This document shows positions 1 through 6,516 of a stretch of 8,645 bases of DNA, piece after piece. A program made the position numbers and the translations under genes. The stretch covers positions 1-8,645 of the forward strand of contig CAMAYM010000107.1 in NCBI GenBank assembly GCA_945862495.1. The letters run 5' to 3'. Source of the DNA: Bordetella parapertussis. GTDB lineage: Bacteria; Pseudomonadota; Gammaproteobacteria; Burkholderiales; Burkholderiaceae_B. The notes below the pieces were generated by a model that did no database searches, was not told the DNA's origin, and was given only the letters and a program-made list of their open reading frames with translations. Within the stretch, counting starts at the first letter, position 1. Each line of letters opens with the position of its first letter.

Positions 1-194
1 GTCAGGATCAACACGCCCTCGCCTTGGTCTGCGGAGATGATCTCCGCAGCTAGACGCGGCGAAGAGTCAGAAGCACATTCGTGCGGCGCAATATCAAATA
101 AATGGAGATTCGTTGGGGCCCCTAGAACATGCCTAGCACATGACTCTAAAGCAGAGGCTAGCGGCACATGTGCCACAACAAAAATAACGACCAT
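1..194 (-). CDS. PTS EIIA component, mannose family (partial, 3' end outside window)
   Basis: Only the N-terminal 64 codons are present; the gene runs off at base 1. The start is the ATG at 194-192, three bases after the gshB stop. The protein begins MVVIFVVAHVPLASALESCA, which fits the opening beta strand of mannose-type EIIA domains. His9 sits where the family carries its phosphorylated histidine (usually in a THG-like motif; here AHV). The visible end, ADQGEGVLILT, matches the strand before the usual DLxGATP motif, which lies outside. In beta-proteobacteria such a gene normally follows gshB and precedes ptsH and ptsI, where it is thought to act in a regulatory PTS rather than in sugar import; that role is inferred from family and context. 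No strong ribosome binding site is visible, so coupling to gshB translation is likely. Family membership is fairly secure; the substrate is unknown. Confidence 0.8.
   Translation of the reverse strand, partial: MVVIFVVAHVPLASALESCARHVLGAPTNLHLFDIAPHECASDSSPRLAAEIISADQGEGVLIL
29..49. repeat. Perfect inverted repeat inside the EIIA gene
   Basis: Two 10-base arms, CTGCGGAGAT at 29-38 and ATCTCCGCAG at 40-49, are exact reverse complements separated by one base. The repeat lies wholly within the EIIA coding sequence and encodes part of AAEIISAD. In mRNA it could form a 9-base-pair hairpin with a 3-base loop. No T tract follows on either strand, so it is not an intrinsic terminator. Whether it is functional or a by-product of coding is unknown. 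Confidence 0.75.
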
Positions 195-197
195 CGC

Positions 198-1163
198 TTA
201 TTCAGCCTGCAGAACCGCAAGTTCTAGGGCCTCGACGAAGCGAGCCCCTAAATCAAAGCCAGTTTGCTCGGTAATTTCAACAAAGCATGTTGGACTGGTC
301 ACGTTAATTTCAGTGACATAGTCGCCGATTACATCTAAGCCAACTAGCAACAAACCCCTTTTGCTCAGCTGTGGAGCGATCTCACGCGCAATTTCCCAAT
401 CTCTGTCTGAAAGAGGCTGTGCCACGCCCCGTCCACCTGCAGCAAGATTGCCGCGTGTTTCACCCGCGAGGGGAATACGCGCAAGACAGTACGGAACAGG
501 TTTGCCACCAATCAGCAAAATCCGTTTATCACCCTGGCTAATCTCAGGAATGTAACGCTGTGCCATGATTGATCGTTTACCATCATGCGTGAGAGCTTCA
601 AGGATCGCATTCAAATTGGGCTCATTGACCGCAAGTTTGAAAATACCTGTGCCACCCATGCCATCAAGAGGTTTGACGATGACATCGCGATGCTCGGCAT
701 GAAACGCCTTGATTCTCGCCATGTTTCGGGTCACCAGCGTAGGCGTCGTGAACTGAGCAAACTCAGTGATAGCAAGCTTTTCCGGGTGATTACGGATCGC
801 CGCACCACTATTAAACACACGTGCACCTTGTGCTTGAGCATAATCAAACATATGCGTGATGTAGACGTACTCCATATCAAATGGGGGGTCTTTACGCATG
901 ATGACCGCTGAAAAAGCCTGGAGAGGCGTATCCACCCCAGTGCCAAGCTCTTTCCACCAATGATGTTGATGCAAGTCTGCACCGGCAACTAACCCAATCG
1001 ACGTCGCACGTGCATTAACCTGACCACCTTCGATGAATACATCTCCTTGTAAAGCTACACTCAATGTGTGGCCACGGGCAACGAGTGCCCGCATCATCGC
1101 AACAGAGCTGTCCTTGTAGGCATTTAAAGAAGGCAGCGGGTCCAGTACAAACAATACATGCAT
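198..1163 (-). CDS. gshB: Glutathione synthetase
   Basis: A 321-residue ATP-grasp enzyme, close to the 316 residues of E. coli GshB. It joins gamma-glutamylcysteine and glycine with ATP to make glutathione in the cytosol. The N-terminal domain opens MHVLFVLDPLPSLNAYKDSS. MRKDPPFD (89-96), KPLDGMGG (164-171, in the ATP-grasp core), GETRGNLAAGGRG (234-246) and EINVTSPT (285-292, with the metal-binding Glu/Asn) all match the family. The chosen start is the ATG at 1163-1161, four bases after the infC stop. No Shine-Dalgarno is obvious (only a weak purine run inside the infC end), so translation is probably coupled to infC. The PTS EIIA gene follows three bases downstream, as is usual in this group. 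What is odd is the upstream neighbour: gshA, or a promoter region, would be expected rather than infC. Confidence 0.97.
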   Translation of the reverse strand: MHVLFVLDPLPSLNAYKDSSVAMMRALVARGHTLSVALQGDVFIEGGQVNARATSIGLVAGADLHQHHWWKELGTGVDTPLQAFSAVIMRKDPPFDMEYVYITHMFDYAQAQGARVFNSGAAIRNHPEKLAITEFAQFTTPTLVTRNMARIKAFHAEHRDVIVKPLDGMGGTGIFKLAVNEPNLNAILEALTHDGKRSIMAQRYIPEISQGDKRILLIGGKPVPYCLARIPLAGETRGNLAAGGRGVAQPLSDRDWEIAREIAPQLSKRGLLLVGLDVIGDYVTEINVTSPTCFVEITEQTGFDLGARFVEALELAVLQAE

Positions 1164-1167
1164 GGAT

Positions 1168-1710
1168 TTAAACTGAAGCTTCTTTAGTGGTTGTTTTTTT
1201 GCGTGGCGATAAAACCATCACCATTTGACGACCTTCAAGCTTGGGCATCGCCTCGACAACTGCCATATCCGTCAAGTCGTCACGGACGCGCTCAAGGACA
1301 CGCATACCGAGTTCTTGGTGCGCCATTTCGCGGCCACGGAAGCGGAGTGTCACTTTGGCTTTATCACCCTCTTCGAGAAAGCGCTTCAGGTTACGTAACT
1401 TGACCTGATAGTCGCCTTCGTCAGTCGCTGGGCGAAACTTGACTTCTTTGACTTGAATAATTTTTTGCTTGGCACGCGCTTCGGCTAATCGTTTTTGTTC
1501 TTGGTATTTAAACTTGCCGTAATCCATCAAACGGCAGACAGGTGGATCAGCATTTGGAGCGATCTCAACCAAATCTATGTCACTTTCCTCAGCCATACGG
1601 ATAGCGTCGAAAGTTTTAACAATACCGAGCTGTTCGCCCTCAATACCTAATAAACGCACCTCAGGAACACGAATTTCACTATTGATGCGATGGGGTTTTT
1701 CTGTTGCGAT
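1168..1710 (-). CDS. infC: Translation initiation factor IF-3 (ATC start codon)
   Basis: IF3 binds the 30S subunit, keeps 50S away and checks start-codon pairing. The first ATG- or GTG-like start in this frame (GTG at 1659) would cut off the conserved N-terminus. Reading upstream gives MATEKPHRINSEIRVPEV from an ATC codon at 1710-1708. An AGGAG lies 8 bases before that codon, and an in-frame stop (the thrS TAA) lies further up. The resulting protein is 180 residues, the length of E. coli IF3. The signature RLMDYGKFKYQEQKR falls at about 60-74, and the C-terminal domain includes VKEVKFRPATDEGDYQVK and TLRFRGREMAHQ. Rare start codons on infC are a known autoregulatory device, because IF3 discriminates against them. 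The gene starts 18 bases after thrS and ends 4 bases before gshB; rpmI and rplT, the usual followers, are absent. The last eight residues, TTTKEASV, extend beyond where many IF3 proteins end. Confidence 0.95.
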   Translation of the reverse strand: MATEKPHRINSEIRVPEVRLLGIEGEQLGIVKTFDAIRMAEESDIDLVEIAPNADPPVCRLMDYGKFKYQEQKRLAEARAKQKIIQVKEVKFRPATDEGDYQVKLRNLKRFLEEGDKAKVTLRFRGREMAHQELGMRVLERVRDDLTDMAVVEAMPKLEGRQMVMVLSPRKKTTTKEASV

Positions 1711-1718
1711 GTTGACGA

Positions 1719-1723
1719 CTCCT
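1719..1723 (-). promoter_or_regulatory. Ribosome binding site that decides the infC start
   Basis: AGGAG on the minus strand lies 8 bases upstream of the ATC at 1710-1708 and in the 18-base gap after the thrS stop. There is no comparable site ahead of the GTG at 1659, so it supports the ATC as the real initiation codon. Confidence 0.85.
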
Positions 1724-1728
1724 AGTAG

Positions 1729-3678
1729 TTAGGCCGACTGCGGTGCAGTCGAGCCGGAATTGCGGCGTAACGCCACGTCTTCGTTGAGCAGTGTAACGAA
1801 TTGAGCAGCTGGCATCACACCAAGCTCGACTCCACCACGTCCACGTACAGCCACAGTCCCTGCTTGACGTTCTTTTTCACCGACCACCAAGATATAAGGG
1901 ACCTTTTGCAAACTGTGTTCACGGATTTTATAAGTAATTTTTTCACTGCGACAATCTGATTCTACTCTAAAGCCTTGTTTTTTCAGGCTTTGTGTGATTT
2001 CTGCCGCATAATCGGCCGCATGTTCCGAAATAGAGCAAATAACAGCCTGAACGGGAGCGAGCCAGGCAGGCATCGCGCCAGCATGGTTTTCAATCAACAT
2101 ACCGATAAAACGCTCGAAGGAACCAAGAATCGCGCGATGCAGCATCACTGGCGCTCGGCGCTGATCCGTTGCATCGACAAACTCGGCACCGAGTCGCTGA
2201 GGCATTGAGAAATCCACTTGTATTGTGCCGCACTGCCAATGTCGACCAATGGCATCCTTAAGTGTGTATTCGATCTTAGGGCCGTAAAACGCGCCCTCAC
2301 CAGGCGAAACTTCGTACACACAACCGGTGCGCTTGAGGCTTTCCATCAGCGCTGTTTCTGCTTTGTCCCAGACTTCGTCGCTACCGATCCGCTTTTCAGG
2401 GCGGGTTGCCACCTTGTAAAGGACTTCGGTAAAGCCAAAGTCGGCATAGACCTGCTGCAGTAAAGAGGTAAAGGCTGCACATTCATCTTGCAACTGGTCT
2501 TCAGTACAAAAAATGTGACCGTCATCCTGGGTAAAACCACGCACACGCATCATGCCGTGCAAGGAGCCAGAAGGCTCATTGCGATGACATTGACCGAACT
2601 CGCCATAGCGAAGCGGTAGATCACGGTAGGAGTGCAAGCCTGAATTGAAGATCTGAACGTGGCCAGGACAATTCATGGGCTTGAGGCCGTACACACGATT
2701 TTCTGACTCCGTCGTGAACATATTTTCACGATAGTTATCCCAATGACCCGTTTTTTTCCAAAGGGAGATATCGAGAATCTGAGGGGCCTTGACCTCTTGG
2801 TAGCCGTTGTCACGGTAAACCGCGCGCATGTATTGTTCCACTTGCTGCCAAATTGCCCAGCCTTTGGGATGCCAGAAAATCAGGCCGGGTCCCTCTTCTT
2901 GGAAATGAAACAAATCTAGGTCGCGACCGATCTTGCGATGATCACGGCGCTCTGCTTCTTCGAGCATATGCAGATACGCGTCCTGGTCTTCTTTGGTCGC
3001 CCAGGCCGTACCGTAAATCCGCTGCAACATCTCATTATTGCTATCGCCACGCCAATAGGCGCCCGCGACTTTCATGAGCTTGAAGACTTTTAATTTACCC
3101 GTGCTGGGCACGTGTGGGCCACGGCACAAGTCGATAAAATCACCTTCGCGATAAAGACTGATCGCTTCGTTGCCAGGGATCGCACCGATGATCTCGGCCT
3201 TGTATGCCTCGCCAATCCCTTTAAAAAAAGTAACGGCATCGTCGCGCAACCATTCTTCACGCGTCACGACCTCGTCTTTTTTCGCGAGCTCCGTCATTTT
3301 CTTTTCGATCGCAACCAAGTCCTCTGGGGTAAAGGGGCGCTTGTAGGAAAAGTCGTAGAAAAAGCCGTTATCAATCACAGGACCAATCGTGACCTGCGCA
3401 TCAGGAAAAAGCGATTTGACCGCATAGGCCAACAAATGTGCCGTGGAATGACGAATCAGATCCAGCCCTTCCGCGTCTTTTGCTGTAATGATCGCAAGGT
3501 GGGTATCGCTCTCTAAGCGATGGGTCGTGTCGACCAAACGGCTTGAACCATCCTGCGTGATGCGGCCACCGAGGGCGGCACGTGCCAAACCCGCACCGAT
3601 CGATTGAGCAACTTCAGCAACCGTCACCGGTCTTGGGTATTGACGCTGCGACCCGTCGGGGAGCGTAATTGAGAGCAT
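1729..3678 (-). CDS. thrS: Threonine--tRNA ligase
   Basis: A 649-residue class II synthetase (E. coli ThrRS is 642) that charges tRNA-Thr in the cytosol. Domain order: TGS domain (about 1-62, MLSITLPDGSQ); editing domain with HSTAH (His77, His81) and CRGPH (Cys185, His189) as the editing-site set; catalytic core with the zinc ligands Cys337 (PMNCPGH), His388 (QDDGH) and His514 (MLHRA); motif 2 around QCHRNEPSGSLHG; motif 3 GSFERFIGMLIE; and a C-terminal anticodon-binding domain. These residues sit three positions later than in E. coli. The ATG at 3678 is preferred over a GTG six bases upstream (3684). It gives the usual MLSITLPDG opening and stands 9 bases from AGGA, whereas the GTG would be only 3 bases away. 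It is the first gene of the thrS-infC-gshB-EIIA string. The space to the divergent gene is too short for a long E. coli-style thrS operator leader plus two promoters. Confidence 0.98.
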   Translation of the reverse strand: MLSITLPDGSQRQYPRPVTVAEVAQSIGAGLARAALGGRITQDGSSRLVDTTHRLESDTHLAIITAKDAEGLDLIRHSTAHLLAYAVKSLFPDAQVTIGPVIDNGFFYDFSYKRPFTPEDLVAIEKKMTELAKKDEVVTREEWLRDDAVTFFKGIGEAYKAEIIGAIPGNEAISLYREGDFIDLCRGPHVPSTGKLKVFKLMKVAGAYWRGDSNNEMLQRIYGTAWATKEDQDAYLHMLEEAERRDHRKIGRDLDLFHFQEEGPGLIFWHPKGWAIWQQVEQYMRAVYRDNGYQEVKAPQILDISLWKKTGHWDNYRENMFTTESENRVYGLKPMNCPGHVQIFNSGLHSYRDLPLRYGEFGQCHRNEPSGSLHGMMRVRGFTQDDGHIFCTEDQLQDECAAFTSLLQQVYADFGFTEVLYKVATRPEKRIGSDEVWDKAETALMESLKRTGCVYEVSPGEGAFYGPKIEYTLKDAIGRHWQCGTIQVDFSMPQRLGAEFVDATDQRRAPVMLHRAILGSFERFIGMLIENHAGAMPAWLAPVQAVICSISEHAADYAAEITQSLKKQGFRVESDCRSEKITYKIREHSLQKVPYILVVGEKERQAGTVAVRGRGGVELGVMPAAQFVTLLNEDVALRRNSGSTAPQSA

Positions 3679-3687
3679 CAGCACTAA

Positions 3688-3691
3688 TCCT
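3688..3691 (-). promoter_or_regulatory. Ribosome binding site for thrS
   Basis: AGGA (within ACAGGA) on the minus strand lies 9 bases before the ATG at 3678 and only 3 bases before the alternative GTG at 3684. This favours the ATG. Confidence 0.65.
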
Positions 3692-3835
3692 GTAACAAAG
3701 CGATAAGCCTTAAGTTTACCATTTCAGACACTTGGCTCCTGGTCAAAATGTCCTCACTGGACGACCTATCGCAATGGGCGTCAGTTCTGGTATTGTTAGT
3801 TCACAACGACTCCAATCACAACAAGAGACAAACCC
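3692..3835. promoter_or_regulatory. Divergent intergenic region between thrS and the receptor pseudogene
   Basis: Both flanking genes point outward, so two promoters should lie here, but neither is a clear match. For thrS, an extended -10-like TGG-TAAACT occurs on the minus strand at 3713-3721, about 35 bases before the start, with no good -35 at 17 bases. For the receptor, an extended -10-like TGG-TATTGT occurs on the plus strand at 3788-3796, about 40 bases before the ATG, again without a convincing -35. A purine-rich AAGAGA just before the receptor ATG at 3836 is a weak ribosome binding site. I see no terminator, repeat or RNA gene here. Confidence 0.3.
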
Positions 3836-4798
3836 ATGAAAATCTTCGCCAGCATTGCTGCACGCACGCTCGCGTGCCTGTCCGTTTTATTGCCGCTCCT
3901 GTCCCATGCGCAAACATTCCCCTCCCGTCCGATCACCATCGTCGTGCCCTACGGTCCCGGAAGTGGAAACGACTTGATCGCGCGGGAAGTCGCGCAGCAA
4001 CTCACCCAAATTATGAAAACAACTGTTCTCGTCGAAAATAAAGCAGGTGCGACAGGCAATATTGCGACCGATTACGTTGCCCAAGCCAAGCCTGATGGTT
4101 ACACCATTTTTCTGACAAGTACGAGCAGCATTATTAATCAGGTGACCAACCCTGCTGTTAAAACAGACCTGTCAAAGGACTTTGAGTCCATTGCCTTTAC
4201 TGCCAGCCTGCCTTAAGTGGTTGCCGTGCCTCCTAGCCTTCCTGCCAAGTCCTTGAGTGATGTGGTCAAGCTCGCCCGAGCCTCGCCCGGCAAACTGAAT
4301 TACAACGGCCCTTCAGGTAGCGTCTCGGACTATCTCGGAACCAAGCTCAAGGCCTCGAACAATCTCGATATGGTCATGATCCCATACAAAAGCACCTCGG
4401 ACGCACAGGTTGACGTCCTCGCTGGGCGCATCCAAGTCTGGTTCACGCCCGCAGCTTCCGCTGTCGGCTTGGCAAAGGGTGACAAAATTCGCGTCATCGC
4501 CGTTACGGGAGACAAGCGTCTGGCAGCATTGCCAGACGTACCTACGGTCAAAGAGGCCGGCATCCCAGGCATGTTTACTGAGGTTTCATTCTTTTTTGTG
4601 GCACCCGCAGGTACGCCTAAAGCCATCGTAGAAAAACTGAGTCAAAGTATCGACATTGCATTACAAAGCAAAGATGTTGAAAACAAATTTTCCAATATGT
4701 CTGTTCAGGTCAAAAAAGGGACCCCTTCTGAAGTTAACGGTCACATCAAATCTGAAATGACGAAGTGGGCGGAAATTGCTCGTGGCGTGGCGAAATAA
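3836..4798 (+). pseudogene. Bug/TctC-family periplasmic solute receptor, interrupted by an in-frame TAA
   Basis: Bug proteins are periplasmic ligand-binding receptors, many serving tripartite tricarboxylate transporters and many orphan. Codons 1-126 encode a signal peptide (MKIFASIAARTLACLSVLLP, likely cut after SHA at residue 25) and then FPSRPITIVVPYGPGSGND, the classic Bug opening. A TAA at 4214-4216 replaces codon 127. The same frame then continues without shift: PAKSLSDVVKLARASPGKLN, then IPYKSTSDAQVDVLAGRIQ, LPDVPTVKEAGIPG and a normal C-terminus ending at 4798. The total of 320 codons including the stop is typical of the family, so one base substitution probably broke the gene. A GTG follows the stop at once and could restart translation, but that product would lack a signal peptide and half of lobe 1, so export and function are unlikely. 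A sequencing error cannot be excluded. No TctA/TctB membrane gene is adjacent. The stop is seen directly; loss of function is inferred. Confidence 0.88.
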
Positions 4799-4836
4799 AT
4801 AAACTGAAAGAACATCACATCGCATTCATTTGAAAC

Positions 4837-4840
4837 AGGA
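4837..4840 (+). promoter_or_regulatory. Ribosome binding site for the AMDase-like gene
   Basis: AGGA lies 7 bases before the ATG at 4848. It places the start there rather than at the in-frame TTG at 4830. Confidence 0.75.
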
Positions 4841-4847
4841 AACAGAT

Positions 4848-5573
4848 ATGGACGGATGGCGCGCTCGGTTAGGATTTTTATTACCTCCTGGAAATCCAAA
4901 CGTCGAGCCTGAATTATTCTCATTGAAACCCGCTGGAGTGTCTGTTCATTTTGGTCGAATGATTGCACGTGGGACCCCTGGTGCGCATGACGGACAGGAT
5001 CAACGCTCACGCTCACAGCTTGATCATATTGACGAGCCTACCGAGATGTTGGCCCTTATCCGTCCGCAAGTCATTGCCTTGGCGCATACCGCCTCAAGTT
5101 ACATGTTGGGCCGCGATGGTGAGGCGGCACTTACCGCAAGACTCGAGCAGCAATACAAGGTTCGCTTTACCTCAGCCTTTAAAAGCGTCATCGTCGCGAT
5201 GGAACACCTAGGTGTCACAAAAGTGGCTTTAGCCACCCCCTATGCAGAAGCCCAAACACTCGCGGGCAAAGGTGCACTTGAAAGCTATGGTTTAAATGTG
5301 GTGAACGTCAAACGCCTTGAAAATGTTCGAAATATTTACGAGGAAACGCCAGAGCGCGCCTATGCCTTAGCGCGCGCAGCCAACACGTCTGAGGCAGAAG
5401 TCATCTTTTTAAGTGGCGTGGGTATGCCTACCATTGAAGTATTGGATGCGCTTGAAAGAGATCTTCGTAAACCCGTCATTTCAAGCGTGGCTACCATGAT
5501 GTGGCATTGCTTAAAAATTGCAGGGGTTGAACCACTGGTTCCAGGGTATGGCAGACTGCTTGGTGGAAATTAA
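4848..5573 (+). CDS. Arylmalonate decarboxylase / maleate isomerase family protein lacking both catalytic cysteines
   Basis: A 241-residue protein of the Asp/Glu racemase superfamily, AMDase/maleate cis-trans isomerase branch, with no signal peptide. Comparing from memory with the Bordetella arylmalonate decarboxylase, it shares an N-terminal PPGNPNVEPE segment, a loop IALAHTASSYMLG (78-88 region), LGVTKVALATPY (121-132), VIFLSGVGMPTIEVLDALE (185-203), KPVISS, and the C-terminal PGYGRL (232-237). Members act on small dicarboxylates through Cys in the first loop, the second loop, or both. Here those positions are His80 and Gly190, and the only cysteine is Cys221. It therefore cannot use the standard thiol mechanism; another chemistry or a binding role is possible. 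The start is the ATG at 4848, set by AGGA 7 bases upstream. It lies 49 bases after the broken receptor gene, probably co-transcribed. Substrate unknown. Confidence 0.8.
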   Translation: MDGWRARLGFLLPPGNPNVEPELFSLKPAGVSVHFGRMIARGTPGAHDGQDQRSRSQLDHIDEPTEMLALIRPQVIALAHTASSYMLGRDGEAALTARLEQQYKVRFTSAFKSVIVAMEHLGVTKVALATPYAEAQTLAGKGALESYGLNVVNVKRLENVRNIYEETPERAYALARAANTSEAEVIFLSGVGMPTIEVLDALERDLRKPVISSVATMMWHCLKIAGVEPLVPGYGRLLGGN

Positions 5574-5671
5574 AACAGGCGCACTAAGAGGCGAGCTGCT
5601 AGGCGCGATGCAGACTTCAATCGTGTCGTGAGTATTTTTGAAAATGCGACCATGCTAACAATATGAGGCAG

Positions 5672-5698
5672 AAATAAAAATGCCCCTGAAGAGGGGCA
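5672..5698 (-). terminator. Intrinsic terminator after tRNA-Val
   Basis: On the minus strand a 7-base-pair stem (TGCCCCT/AGGGGCA, 5681-5698) with a 4-base loop is followed by TTTTTATTT (5680-5672). It begins three bases after the tRNA CCA end. It would also end any read-through from trpF. The plus-strand side lacks a T tract, so it is not a clear terminator for the AMDase-like gene; the 98 bases at 5574-5671 show nothing else I can support. Confidence 0.9.
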
Positions 5699-5700
5699 CT

Positions 5701-5777
5701 TGGTAGGCGGTACTGGAATCGAACCAGCGACCTCCACGATGTCAACGTGGCGCTCTAACCAGCTGAGCTAACCGCCT
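5701..5777 (-). tRNA. tRNA-Val (GAC)
   Basis: A 77-base cloverleaf with encoded CCA. The acceptor stem AGGCGGT pairs fully with ACCGCCT. The D arm starts GCTC. The anticodon stem CCACG/CGTGG holds the loop TTGACAT with anticodon GAC (plus-strand 5741-5743), which reads GUC and GUU valine codons. The T arm is GCTGG-TTCGAAT-CCAGT. All stems pair normally apart from one G-U at the base of the T stem. It lies 48 bases after trpF and has its own promoter and terminator. Confidence 0.98.
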
Positions 5778-5789
5778 GCAAAGAGGAAG

Positions 5790-5819
5790 ATTATATCGGT
5801 TTTATGTAGCGGATGTCAA
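5790..5819 (-). promoter_or_regulatory. Sigma-70 promoter of tRNA-Val
   Basis: On the minus strand a perfect TTGACA (5819-5814) and a perfect TATAAT (5795-5790) are separated by 18 bases. The -10 ends 12 bases before the mature tRNA 5' end, leaving a leader of about 6 bases. It starts only 6 bases past the trpF stop. A double-consensus promoter is expected for a strongly expressed stable RNA. Confidence 0.92.
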
Positions 5820-5825
5820 AAGTGC

Positions 5826-6479
5826 TCATTCATCCGCCTTTTTAACAGCCGACACAAATGCAGCAATCAGTGACGGGGACTTAATGCCTGGGCTGTCCTC
5901 GACACCGCTACTCACATCGACCGCCCAAGGACGGAGCTGACGCACAGGCGCTAAGAGGGTTTGCGCATTGAGGCCGCCAGAAAGAATAATGGGCGCACGT
6001 TGCCCAGTCTCTAGTGCTAGCAGGTCGGATAACATAGCATGATCAAAGGTGTGGCCACTGCCTCCATAAGCAGGCGTATAGCTATCAAATAACCAACCAA
6101 CCGCTGAAGCAAACTGCTGGCAAGACTGCTTGAGATTGAGGGCGGAATCCATGCTAGGTGCACCTACGCGAAAAGCTTTGATATAAGGTGTTTCAAACGA
6201 AGCGCAAAATTCTGGCGTCTCTTCGCCGTGAAACTGTAGCAACGTTGGTCGCATTATTTCAATCACCGCACGAACAAGCTGGGGTTCGGGATTAACGAAC
6301 AATGCGACCGAACTCACGAAGGCTGGCAAATGACGCACAAGCTCAGCCGCACGCGCAGCCGTAACAAAACGCTTGCTCGAGGGATGAAAAACAAAACCTA
6401 CGGCATCAGCACCTGCATCGACAGCACACATCAGGTCCTCGTGACGCGTAATTCCACAAATTTTGATTCTCGTGCGCAT
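5826..6479 (-). CDS. trpF: Phosphoribosylanthranilate isomerase
   Basis: A 217-residue TIM-barrel enzyme that converts N-(5-phosphoribosyl)anthranilate to the CdRP intermediate of tryptophan synthesis by an Amadori rearrangement. The expected motifs are present: KICGIT (6-11) with general base Cys8, LQFHGEE (81-87), LFDSY with general acid Asp132, LSGGLN (166-171) and DVSSGVE (188-194) for the phosphate-binding end. The start is the ATG at 6479, because MRTRIKICGIT is the family opening and AAGGG stands 7 bases before it. Upstream in-frame ATGs at 6530 and 6515 would add residues without homology and overlap or abut truA. It begins 37 bases after truA, in the usual fimV-truA-trpF order. The expected next genes, trpB and trpA, are missing; a tRNA follows instead. 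Confidence 0.97.
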   Translation of the reverse strand: MRTRIKICGITRHEDLMCAVDAGADAVGFVFHPSSKRFVTAARAAELVRHLPAFVSSVALFVNPEPQLVRAVIEIMRPTLLQFHGEETPEFCASFETPYIKAFRVGAPSMDSALNLKQSCQQFASAVGWLFDSYTPAYGGSGHTFDHAMLSDLLALETGQRAPIILSGGLNAQTLLAPVRQLRPWAVDVSSGVEDSPGIKSPSLIAAFVSAVKKADE

Positions 6480-6486
6480 CGTTTTA

Positions 6487-6491
6487 CCCTT
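6487..6491 (-). promoter_or_regulatory. Ribosome binding site for trpF
   Basis: AAGGG on the minus strand lies 7 bases before the ATG at 6479. It decides that start over two upstream in-frame ATGs. Confidence 0.75.
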
Positions 6492-6516
6492 TAAATTATT
6501 GCTCCTGAGAGACATT

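Noticed and set aside
211..225. Small inverted repeat AGAAC/GTTCT at the gshB 3' end as a terminator
   Set aside because: It has only five base pairs and no T tract on the minus strand, and it lies inside gshB just before the closely spaced EIIA gene, where termination is not expected.
1190..1203. A7 tract near the infC 3' end as a programmed frameshift site
   Set aside because: The frame relation is wrong for a classic slippery heptamer, and a -1 shift would meet a stop within a few codons and only trim the tail. There is no sign of a conserved alternative product.
3112..3516. A 134-codon open frame on the plus strand opposite thrS
   Set aside because: It lies entirely antisense to well-conserved thrS, has no recognisable motif and no ribosome binding site; it is a shadow of the real gene. 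The same applies to the other plus-strand frames across 198-3684 and 7015-8389.
3692..3835. E. coli-style thrS translational operator or a T-box leader
   Set aside because: The likely leader is only a few dozen bases, with no anticodon-like stem-loops mimicking tRNA-Thr and no T-box sequence.
4214..4219. Stop-codon recoding or programmed readthrough in the receptor gene
   Set aside because: The codon is TAA, the least readthrough-prone stop, and there is no visible stimulatory structure or recoding element. A plain nonsense mutation is simpler.
5701..5725. tRNA-Val 3' end as an integration (att) site for the plus-strand cassette
   Set aside because: No second copy of the tRNA 3' sequence, no integrase and no mobility gene occur in the window. 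The terminator sits immediately after the tRNA, as in an undisturbed locus.
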